Source: JBGSOV01 sp041738935 (lineage in GTDB: Bacteria; Patescibacteriota; Gracilibacteria; CAIRYL01; GCA-016699755). Taken from it: a stretch of 35,298 nt of DNA. This document shows, piece by piece, positions 24,449 to 31,643 of this stretch. The position numbers and the translations under genes are program-made. How positions within the stretch are numbered: the stretch's first letter is position 1; each line of letters begins with the position of its first letter. The notes under the pieces were generated by a model, which worked only from the letters and a program-made list of their open reading frames with translations, made no database searches and was not told where the DNA came from. Where the stretch lies: assembly GCA_041738935.1 (NCBI GenBank), contig JBGSOV010000016.1, positions 1 through 35,298 on the forward strand, in the 5' to 3' direction.

Positions 24449-24794
24449 GTGGTCCACGATAAGTAACAAAACTAGTGGGAGTTTCCCAGAGGACGATTTC
24501 GAAAAGCGGAATTTTTGCCGAAATTTGTTCCCAGATCCACACCGCAATATTCTCGGCAGAAGAAATCGGGATAATGTCATTAATCAAGCGGTGATCAAGG
24601 ACATCAACAATGTTGTCTTTGACGACCTGTTTCAGCGTGACAAAATCGTATGCGAGTCCCTGTTCATCGAGTGTGGGGACTTGCACCGTAACATGCAGTT
24701 TGTAGGTGTGTCCATGCAGATTTTCGCATTTGCCAAAATACTTCGGGAGAAAATGTGCGGAGTCGAAGGTGAATTCTTTAGTGACCAAAAACAT
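24435..24794 (-). CDS. queD: 6-carboxytetrahydropterin synthase (QueD)
   Basis: Converts dihydroneopterin triphosphate, the FolE product, to 6-carboxytetrahydropterin in queuosine synthesis. 119 residues from the ATG at 24794, the family length. Zinc ligands: His in FDSAHFL and the two His of HGHTYKL. The catalytic Cys is in CENLHGH, the CxxxHGH form usual for QueD. Asp-His in VLDHRLIN and Glu in SSAENIAVWIW complete the site. PTPS for biopterin is the alternative; queA in the window favours queuosine. The stop overlaps the ribBA start, so both are read from one mRNA. Confidence 0.92.
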   Translation of the reverse strand: MFLVTKEFTFDSAHFLPKYFGKCENLHGHTYKLHVTVQVPTLDEQGLAYDFVTLKQVVKDNIVDVLDHRLINDIIPISSAENIAVWIWEQISAKIPLFEIVLWETPTSFVTYRGPHGTF

Positions 24795-24817
24795 TACGAG
24801 GAGAAAACTGCCGCCCG

Positions 24818-24847
24818 ATTGTAACGGAATTTGGGTAAAATTGTCAC
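24818..24847 (-). promoter_or_regulatory. Promoter of queD-ribBA
   Basis: On the minus strand GTGACA (24847-24842) and TACAAT (24823-24818) are 18 bases apart; each matches consensus at 5 of 6. Transcription should start around 24811, 17 bases before the queD ATG. No preQ1 riboswitch fits in so short a leader. Confidence 0.6.
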
Positions 24848-24896
24848 GAATCTTCCGATAAAAAATATTTCGTTCTCTTTGAGACAAGAAAGAATA

Positions 24897-24925
24897 TTGT
24901 CAGTTTGTAGGAAAATCGTTAGGAT
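24897..24925 (+). promoter_or_regulatory. Putative promoter of the aminotransferase operon
   Basis: TTGTCA (24897-24902) and TAGGAT (24920-24925) with a 17-base spacer; 5 of 6 and 4 of 6 consensus matches. Predicted start near 24932, about 20 bases before the ATG at 24953. It is divergent from the queD promoter. Confidence 0.5.
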
Positions 24926-24952
24926 GCGCTTCGTATCTGTTTATTAAAAATC

Positions 24953-26068
24953 ATGAAAGCTATCAAGCTCGCACGCGGCTTGCCGCCACTTTCGATAATG
25001 CAAAGTCTGGCTCCAGAATTGATGAAAGGAATGCAACAGGGACTTGAGCGCGACAGTTTGGCTTTTTTACAATATGGGCATTTTGCTGGTTACGAGCCGC
25101 TGCGCAAGTATATTGCGGAAATGTACGGCGTGGAAACGAAACGAGTTTTTATCGGTAATGGTTCGATGGATACGCTCAATATTTTTTTGACCTTTTTACA
25201 GAGTAAACAAGGGCTCGCGCACTATGCCTGCGGCAAAGAAGTCTACGACCGACCGCTCGTGATTGCCAAATCGATGGGACTCGAGTTGAAGGGAATCGAT
25301 TTGACCGAAGCCGGACTCGACCCTGATGCACTCGTGGAATATGTCGGTGCACACAACGGCAATGGCGTCATCTACACGATTCCGTGGTTTGACAATCCAA
25401 GCGGCATCAATCACAGCGCAGGCAACATGGAAGCCGTTCGCCGCATCGCCGATGAGAAAGGCTGGCTCGTCATCCGTGATGGTGCCTATCTGGCTCTCTC
25501 ATATTTCGAAACAAAATCAGCACCAACAGTGGCAGAAAATGTGATTCAGACATTTTCTTGGTCCAAGACGATTTCTGCCGGATGTCATACGGGCGGCATT
25601 ATTGTGCCAACCGAATTATCTGATGCATTTTTGGCTTTTATCAGTTCGTGGCGCCTCAGTCCTGTCATGCCGACACAAATGGCAGCGCACGAAATTATCG
25701 CTTCTGGCGCTTGGCAACAGCACATGGACGAAGTTTTGTTACCCGATGGCAAAAAGCGCGTCACGCATTTTAACGAGTTGATGCAAAAATATTTGCCAGA
25801 ATCGCAAAAACGTGAAATCTTGGGCGGACATTTTTGGGGAGGAAAGATTGAAGGGATCACGCTCGATAATTGGGACGAGTTTGTGCGCATCGCGGATACC
25901 GAAGGCGGCGTGCAGATTCCGCATCACAGCGGTTTTATGCCGCTTTCACCGCCAGAAGAAAGTGTCGGCTATATTCGCATTCCGATTTTTATCGAAGACG
26001 ATGATATCGCTGATCCGCTTGAGCAAGTGCTATCCGCAATTGCAAACGCCCGCAATACTGTTCTCTAA
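24953..26068 (+). CDS. PLP-dependent aminotransferase, class I/II
   Basis: 371 residues, no membrane segment, cytoplasmic. Fold type I: YGHFAGYEPLRKYIAEMYGV is the substrate-side N-terminal motif, IGNGSMDTLNIFL begins the PLP phosphate loop, IPWFDNPSG replaces the common P.xQNPTG, VIRDGAYLALSY carries the Asp that pairs with the PLP ring nitrogen, and FSWSKTISAGCHTGG has the Schiff-base Lys205. The C-terminal Arg for the carboxylate is in VGYIRIPI. It resembles the MocR/2-aminoadipate aminotransferase (LysN-like) branch. Substrate not predictable. malate dehydrogenase follows after 18 bases, so an oxaloacetate/aspartate or related amino-group role is possible. Confidence 0.85.
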   Translation: MKAIKLARGLPPLSIMQSLAPELMKGMQQGLERDSLAFLQYGHFAGYEPLRKYIAEMYGVETKRVFIGNGSMDTLNIFLTFLQSKQGLAHYACGKEVYDRPLVIAKSMGLELKGIDLTEAGLDPDALVEYVGAHNGNGVIYTIPWFDNPSGINHSAGNMEAVRRIADEKGWLVIRDGAYLALSYFETKSAPTVAENVIQTFSWSKTISAGCHTGGIIVPTELSDAFLAFISSWRLSPVMPTQMAAHEIIASGAWQQHMDEVLLPDGKKRVTHFNELMQKYLPESQKREILGGHFWGGKIEGITLDNWDEFVRIADTEGGVQIPHHSGFMPLSPPEESVGYIRIPIFIEDDDIADPLEQVLSAIANARNTVL

Positions 26069-26086
26069 ATATTTTTTTCTTAAATT

Positions 26087-27067
26087 ATGAAACCTCCCAT
26101 CAAAGTCGCCATTACCGGAGCCGGTGGACAAATCGGTTACAGTCTCGTCTTTCGTATCGCCGCTGGCGAAATGTTTGGCACTGATACTCCGGTCGAACTG
26201 CGCCTGATTGACCTCGAACGCCAAGTTCCCATAATCGACGGTGTCAAAATGGAACTCGATGATTGCGCATTTCCCTTACTCAAAAAAGTCGTTACCACGA
26301 CTGACTTAGCAGAAGGATTTGCCGATGCCAACTGGGTGATTTTGGTTGGCAGTGTACCACGCAAAGACGGTATGGAACGCAAGGATCTGCTCGAAATCAA
26401 CGGCAAAATCTTTGTTGGACAAGGGCAAGCGATTGAAAAAAACGCTGCGCCAGATGTACGCATCTTGGTTGTCGGCAATCCGTGCAATACCAACTGTTTG
26501 ATTGCAAAAGCGAGTGCGCCGAAGATTCCGGCTAATCGTTGGTTTGCCATGACGGCGCTTGATGAAAACCGTGCCAAGACCCAACTCGCACAAAAAACCA
26601 GTACCGATGTCGATGCGGTCAAAAACATGATTATCTGGGGAAATCACAGTGCCACGCAGTTTCCGGATTATTTTCATGCAACCATCAATGGCAAAGCCGC
26701 TACCGAACTGATTGAGAATGATTGGCTCGAAAATAGTTTTGTGGAAACCGTGCAAAAGCGCGGCGCGGCAGTTATCAAAGCGCGTGGCGCATCGTCTGCT
26801 GGCTCGGCTGCGAATGCGATTATCGACTCGGTGCGCCGTATTATTACACCAACTCCCGAAGGAGAAAGCTTTAGCATGGCAGTGCCAAGCGATGGCAGTT
26901 ATGGTGTGCCGGAAGGACTGATCTTTAGTTTCCCCCTGAAGAGCAAGGATGAGAGCTATGAAATCGTGCAAGGCGTTGAGCATGACGAACTTGCGCAGAC
27001 AAAGATTGCTGCGACACTTCAAGAATTACAAGAAGAGCAAGCCGCCGTCCAAGGCATGCTTGGCTAA
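26087..27067 (+). CDS. mdh: Malate dehydrogenase
   Basis: NAD-dependent interconversion of malate and oxaloacetate. 326 residues, the type 2 (cytosolic-like) length. Nucleotide-binding GAGGQIGYSL (11-20); substrate Arg92 and Arg98 in PRKDGMERKDLL; NPCNTNCLIA; catalytic His187 in IIWGNHSATQFPD; the Asp of the pair is in TALDENRA (about 159). The Arg at the specificity position points to malate rather than lactate. It starts 18 bases after the aminotransferase and is followed after 7 bases by a YdcF-like gene. An otherwise complete citric acid cycle is unusual in CPR, and no other cycle gene is here. Confidence 0.94.
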   Translation: MKPPIKVAITGAGGQIGYSLVFRIAAGEMFGTDTPVELRLIDLERQVPIIDGVKMELDDCAFPLLKKVVTTTDLAEGFADANWVILVGSVPRKDGMERKDLLEINGKIFVGQGQAIEKNAAPDVRILVVGNPCNTNCLIAKASAPKIPANRWFAMTALDENRAKTQLAQKTSTDVDAVKNMIIWGNHSATQFPDYFHATINGKAATELIENDWLENSFVETVQKRGAAVIKARGASSAGSAANAIIDSVRRIITPTPEGESFSMAVPSDGSYGVPEGLIFSFPLKSKDESYEIVQGVEHDELAQTKIAATLQELQEEQAAVQGMLG

Positions 27068-27074
27068 GCACCTG

Positions 27075-27620
27075 ATGAGCACAATATTGATTGTCCATGG
27101 CGAAAAGCCGCTGCCGTGCGGTTCGATTCATCCCGCATTCTTGCATCGCATCAATTCGGCAAAGGAAATTTTGAGTACACATCGGCCGATTGCGATTGTC
27201 ATAACTGGTGGCAAAACATCAACAAAAGCTGCTGCGGAAGCTGAAATGGCGCTCCCATATTTTGTAGGAATCGATATCCCGATTCTGGTGGAAAATGCTG
27301 CACGCACCACGGTGGAAAACGCGAAAAACAGCATCCGACTAATCAAGCGGCATTTCCCTGAAACAAAGAAAATCTTTGTGGTGACAAGCCACATCCGCCT
27401 TGCTCGCGTACAAGCGATCTATCATTATTTGTTTGCTGAAATTTCACACCTATTTCATTTTCACCCAGCCCCAAACGGACTCGTGCGCTTTGCCAAATTT
27501 CCATCATTTCATCTGTTCAAAGAACGCCTTGCCTACTATTGGTTTTGGCTTGATAGAAAGGAGAAGAGCGTCTTTACCAAATCCTGGAAAAAGCACTTCC
27601 GCAATGCGGAGAATATTTGA
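27075..27620 (+). CDS. YdcF-like protein (DUF218)
   Basis: 181 residues from the ATG at 27075. DUF218 signatures: TILIVHG at the start, RPIAIVITGGKTS with the TGG motif, AAEAEMA, ENAARTTVENAKNSI and FVVTSHIRLARVQAIYHYLF. These proteins (YdcF, SanA, ElyC) have a Rossmann-like fold; SanA/ElyC types act in the envelope, YdcF binds S-adenosylmethionine in vitro. This copy has no signal peptide or membrane helix, so it is nearer the YdcF type. It follows mdh after 7 bases. The C-terminus is aromatic and basic. Function not defined. Confidence 0.8.
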   Translation: MSTILIVHGEKPLPCGSIHPAFLHRINSAKEILSTHRPIAIVITGGKTSTKAAAEAEMALPYFVGIDIPILVENAARTTVENAKNSIRLIKRHFPETKKIFVVTSHIRLARVQAIYHYLFAEISHLFHFHPAPNGLVRFAKFPSFHLFKERLAYYWFWLDRKEKSVFTKSWKKHFRNAENI

Positions 27621-27651
27621 TAATGTGTGGGAGTGTTATTTTGAAAATCAT

Positions 27652-27837
27652 ATGGAGGACAATTCAAGAAAACCTATTGTAGGAGAAAATCCTCACTTCG
27701 CTGCCTTAGTGGGAATAATTGGAGAGGGCGAAAAAAAGTTGAATCCGACCAAGAAGCTTAGTCCTGACGAAAAAAGAGTTCGAGGAATAGCGCAAATAAT
27801 TGGAAATGATATGCGAAAAACTTCACACATAGACTGA
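27652..27837 (+). CDS. Possible small hypothetical protein
   Basis: 61 residues from the ATG at 27652 (an in-frame ATG at 27604 would overlap the YdcF-like gene). The sequence is charged and balanced (PIVGENPHFAALVGIIGEGEKK, then KLSPDEKRVRGIAQIIGNDM), which looks more like a real soluble protein than a shadow frame. No family recognised and no Shine-Dalgarno. The following gap 27838-28044 shows only a possible promoter. Confidence 0.4.
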   Translation: MEDNSRKPIVGENPHFAALVGIIGEGEKKLNPTKKLSPDEKRVRGIAQIIGNDMRKTSHID

Positions 27838-27989
27838 TTTTGCTCCAACGACTAGGAAAAGCTGAATGCTTTCATATTTTTTGCTCTTTTCGTCGCAGGA
27901 AAAGTTTTCTAAAATTATACCTTTTCTTGGAGAGCATATCCCTGACCGATTTTGGTCAAGCAAAAATGACCTTTTTGCCGCATCTTCCG

Positions 27990-28018
27990 TTGTAAAAAGC
28001 CATCTTTTCTGGTATCCT
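27990..28018 (+). promoter_or_regulatory. Putative promoter of the PrsW-like operon
   Basis: TTGTAA (27990-27995) and TATCCT (28013-28018) are 17 bases apart. Predicted start near 28025, 20 bases before the ATG at 28045. TATTAT at about 28027 is an alternative -10. Consensus match is moderate. Confidence 0.4.
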
Positions 28019-28044
28019 AAAGAGAAATATTATACCCAAACCAA

Positions 28045-28920
28045 ATGCCGTTTTTGGCCAATTTTGAAGCCCTGCTCCTGGCAGCCGTCGCAGCCGCATT
28101 TCCGGTGACGGTTTGGTACTTTGTCTTGCGCCAAAAAAAGCATTCCCAGTCAAAGGGAAGATTGCTTCTCACCTTTTTACTTGCTGGTGGTGGCGCGGTC
28201 GCCTTTTGGTTCGCCCGACCGATTGTATTTTTGTGGTTTGACGAAGCGGATATTTGGAAGCTGTTTGGCATCCTTGTCACCTTTGGCGTGGTGATCGAAT
28301 ATTTTCGCAATTACATCGTGCGCCTGACCGGTGTCGGTTTTATCAAATCGATCGATGACATTATCGATCTCAGCTTTGCGGCAGCGCTGGGATTCACTTT
28401 TTTTGAGAATTTTTTCTACTTTTCCGAAATGTTTACGGGTCAGATCGATTCGTTGGTGGGCAAACCTGTCACAGCGCTCAAATATTTTTTATTGCACGAG
28501 CTGTTTATCCCACCAATTCATATCTTTTGTACAGGAATTTTTGGTTATTTTTATGGCGTCGGAGTCTTCGCCAATGACGCTTTGCGTGAACAAAATCGCA
28601 AAACATTTTCGTATCGCTTATTTGCCATTTTGCTTTTTTTCTTCCCAGCGAAAAGCCGCTTTAAAGCAGTCAAGATTGCGCAAGGAACGTGCGTTTCGGC
28701 ACTCAGTTTTGGCATATTTTTTGCGTTACTTCAGCATGATCCGCAAGTATCAGATTTGATTCGAGCTTTGCACTTACCCGCTTTGCCCATGGGAATCGAC
28801 GAACAGTTGATGCCGCTCATCGCCTTTTTATTTTTTAAGATGGGAACCGTCTATTTCTTTTTGTTAATGGACAAAAAGCGGCGGTGGGAGACGCAACACT
28901 TATTCGTCATCAAAACATGA
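28045..28920 (+). CDS. PrsW-like polytopic membrane protein (possible intramembrane metalloprotease)
   Basis: 291 residues with about seven hydrophobic segments. Motifs resemble PrsW (peptidase family M82): a Glu in IEYFRNYIVR (Glu85), GFTFFENFFYF (Glu121) and HELFIPPIHIFCTGIFGYFYG with His151 and His159. PrsW proteases cut anti-sigma factors or other membrane proteins. The first motif, usually EExxK, is only partly kept (IEYFRN), so activity is uncertain. The stop overlaps the start of the ATPase gene by 4 bases (ATGA), implying translational coupling and a shared role, for example processing a partner of the export ATPase. Confidence 0.65.
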   Translation: MPFLANFEALLLAAVAAAFPVTVWYFVLRQKKHSQSKGRLLLTFLLAGGGAVAFWFARPIVFLWFDEADIWKLFGILVTFGVVIEYFRNYIVRLTGVGFIKSIDDIIDLSFAAALGFTFFENFFYFSEMFTGQIDSLVGKPVTALKYFLLHELFIPPIHIFCTGIFGYFYGVGVFANDALREQNRKTFSYRLFAILLFFFPAKSRFKAVKIAQGTCVSALSFGIFFALLQHDPQVSDLIRALHLPALPMGIDEQLMPLIAFLFFKMGTVYFFLLMDKKRRWETQHLFVIKT

Positions 28921-31553
28921 AAGTTGGATTTTCACGCATTATTCGGCTGCGTTATGTTTTGCTCGTACTCATTATCGTGAGTGTTTCATTTTTGAAACAC
29001 GTTAATTATGCACAATATTCGGGCACTATTTATGACTATATTGCCAAAGATCCACTACGATTTTTGATTGATATTCTAACGATTTATTATTTGATTATCG
29101 GAGGAATTTATATGCTGCGTTGGTGGTATCACGAACGCAAAGCCGACGATCTCGTTTTTTTGGAAGTGACCGTACCGCGCCTCGACGCCAAAAGCGATTA
29201 CGACAAACGCCAAGAAAAAGACTTTCGTGAGAAAGTGAATGTCATGACGCAGTTTTTTCGTGCGCTGACCGAAATCTCAGAAATGAATCTTTGGAACACA
29301 ATTCGCAGCATGTTCTGGGATTTTGAAAAAATATCATTTGAGATTTTGATGGAAGATCAGCAGCTCAAATTTATCATCGTCGTGGACGATTACTATCAAT
29401 CGATTGTGGAAAAACAAGTGACGTCGTTTTTTCCGTCTGCCAATGTGTCGCAAATCAAAGATTACGAATTTAAGACCGCCAACAATATCGTTAACGGTTT
29501 TTATTTGTACACGACGAAGGAATATTGGTTTCCGATTAAAGGCACGAAGGAAATGGAAAACGATCCGCTCAACGACCTTGCAAATGTGTTTTCGAAAATT
29601 GAAAAAGACGAAAAAGCAGTTTTGCAAATAGTAATCAATCCGATTTCTGATGACAGCTGGCGCAAAAAAGCGAGCCAAAAAGCAGAGAAATATTTTAAGC
29701 GTGAAAAAGATTTCCATATTCCGATTCTCTCCGACATTCCACTACTCGGAAGTATTTTGAATGTGATTTTTTCGATTTTGATGCCTGGTGGTGAGGACCG
29801 CTTGGCTTCGACCAATGAACCTGGTGCCAGTAGTGGCGACCACTATATTCGCATGGTGCAGACCGAAGAAGAACTTGCCAAGCGCATGGGAAGCAAAGCG
29901 GGGCAATTCGGTTTTACCGTAGCCATTCGTGTGCTTGCTGCCGCCCAATCACACCGCCGCGTCGATGAGATTTTGAATAATCTCGTCGTCGGCATGACGA
30001 TTTTTAGAGATGCGCTTTCTAACTGGTTTCAAAATCGCCGTATTGTGCCGCTTAATGTTATCAATGCGCCGCTGATTTTGCATGGATTCAAGCGACGACT
30101 CTGTAGTTTTTATCTCGGACGCACTTCAATTTTGGTGCCGGAAGAATTGTCGACGCTCTTTCATTTTCCAGATGCAAAATATAATCCCGTTTCGATTATC
30201 AAATGGCTGCAATATCGCGTTTTGCCACCACCTGTCGATGTTCCGCGCGAAGGAGTGCTGCTAGGGATCAATCGCTTTCGCGGCGAAGATCGCAAGATTT
30301 ATATTCAAAGAGATGATCGCTCGCGTCATCACTATATCATTGGAAAGTCTGGTGCTGGTAAGTCGGCATTTTTGAGTTTTATGGCACGCCAAGACGTACA
30401 AAACGGCGAAGGTGTATGTGTCGTTGATCCGCATGGCGACTTGATTGAAGACATTTTACGCTATGTTCCCAAGGAGCGCGCCAAAGATGTTATTCTCTTT
30501 GATCCTGCTGATACCGAGCGCCCGATGGGACTCAATCTGCTCGAAGCCGATTCGCCGGAACAGAAGGACCGCGCGAGTCTCGATGCGATGAATATCTTCA
30601 TCAAGTTATTTGGCAATGAGATATTTGGCCCACGCATCCAACATTACTTTCGCAATGGTTGCCTGACCTTGATGGATGACGAGGACGAAGGCGCGACACT
30701 CATCGACTTGCCACGACTATTTGTCGATCCTGCGTTTCAAAAATACAAAGTGAGCAAATGCCGCAACACGGTTGTACGGCAGTTTTGGGAAAATGAAATG
30801 GCAAAGACCGGCGCCCGTGAAAAGGAAGAAATGATTCCGTATTTTTCGAGTAAGTTTGGCCCATTCATTACGAATACGACGATGCGCAATATCATCGGAC
30901 AACCAAAGTCCGCTTTTAACATTCGGCAGGTGATGGATGAAGGAAAAATCTTGCTGGTGAATCTGTCCAAAGGTCGCATAGGCGACATCAACGCGCAGCT
31001 CTTGGGTCTGATTTTTGTGAACAAAATTGCGATGGCGGCACTGTCACGCGCAGATATACCAGAAAAAAATCGGCGTGATTTTTATCTCTATGTGGACGAG
31101 TTTCAAAACTTTGCTACTGACGCCTTTGCCGATATTTTGTCCGAAGCGCGCAAATATCATCTTTCGCTCATTATGGCGCATCAGTATATTGCGCAATTGC
31201 AGACTCGCCAAAATTATGAAAAAGAATCCAAATTGCGCGACGCCGTGTTTGGTAACGTCGGCACGATGATGAGCTTTAAGGTTGGCGCGGAAGATGCCGA
31301 ATATCTGGAAAAGGAGTATGCTCCCGATCTCAGCCAGCAAGATATTATTGGCGTTGCCAATTACAAAGCGTATATCAAATTGAATATCAACAACACCACC
31401 AGTCGCCCGTTTTCGCTGGAAACGATTTGGGACGAAAGCGGCAAAAGTGACAAGATCGCGGAAGTGATCAAAAAGTACTCTCGTCTCAAATACGGTCGCA
31501 GTCACGAATTTGTCGATCAAGAGATCGAAGCGCGACTTGGTATCATCGAATGA
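28917..31553 (+). CDS. Membrane-anchored VirD4/TraG-like ATPase (type IV secretion type)
   Basis: 878 residues from the ATG at 28917 (a GTG at 28884 is also open). Two N-terminal helices (about 11-27 and 49-70) anchor it. Residues about 90-400 are a domain typical of CPR members. The P-loop ATPase follows: Walker A GKSGAGKS (476-483), CVVDPHGDLIEDIL, Walker B YLYVDEFQNF (Asp727, Glu728), then LIMAHQYIAQL. VirD4/TraG coupling ATPases pump DNA or protein through type IV systems; CPR bacteria encode many such proteins without a full conjugation set, and DNA uptake or pilus roles have been proposed. No relaxase or other VirB gene is in the window. It is coupled to the PrsW-like gene. Confidence 0.85.
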   Translation: MKVGFSRIIRLRYVLLVLIIVSVSFLKHVNYAQYSGTIYDYIAKDPLRFLIDILTIYYLIIGGIYMLRWWYHERKADDLVFLEVTVPRLDAKSDYDKRQEKDFREKVNVMTQFFRALTEISEMNLWNTIRSMFWDFEKISFEILMEDQQLKFIIVVDDYYQSIVEKQVTSFFPSANVSQIKDYEFKTANNIVNGFYLYTTKEYWFPIKGTKEMENDPLNDLANVFSKIEKDEKAVLQIVINPISDDSWRKKASQKAEKYFKREKDFHIPILSDIPLLGSILNVIFSILMPGGEDRLASTNEPGASSGDHYIRMVQTEEELAKRMGSKAGQFGFTVAIRVLAAAQSHRRVDEILNNLVVGMTIFRDALSNWFQNRRIVPLNVINAPLILHGFKRRLCSFYLGRTSILVPEELSTLFHFPDAKYNPVSIIKWLQYRVLPPPVDVPREGVLLGINRFRGEDRKIYIQRDDRSRHHYIIGKSGAGKSAFLSFMARQDVQNGEGVCVVDPHGDLIEDILRYVPKERAKDVILFDPADTERPMGLNLLEADSPEQKDRASLDAMNIFIKLFGNEIFGPRIQHYFRNGCLTLMDDEDEGATLIDLPRLFVDPAFQKYKVSKCRNTVVRQFWENEMAKTGAREKEEMIPYFSSKFGPFITNTTMRNIIGQPKSAFNIRQVMDEGKILLVNLSKGRIGDINAQLLGLIFVNKIAMAALSRADIPEKNRRDFYLYVDEFQNFATDAFADILSEARKYHLSLIMAHQYIAQLQTRQNYEKESKLRDAVFGNVGTMMSFKVGAEDAEYLEKEYAPDLSQQDIIGVANYKAYIKLNINNTTSRPFSLETIWDESGKSDKIAEVIKKYSRLKYGRSHEFVDQEIEARLGIIE

Positions 31554-31643
31554 TTTTTGCGCTCGGTCTTTTTGGTTGCAAAGAGCCAGATGATTTTTCA
31601 AAGTAATGCGCTGATTCTTCTCTTTTTTTGATACTGCTAACGC

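Noticed and set aside
24795..24952. preQ1 or FMN riboswitch before queD-ribBA
   Set aside because: The predicted transcript leader is only about 17 bases, and no conserved aptamer sequence is visible.
27866..28108. 80-residue open frame before the PrsW-like gene
   Set aside because: Overlaps the PrsW-like start and the predicted promoter, and has no family-like sequence.
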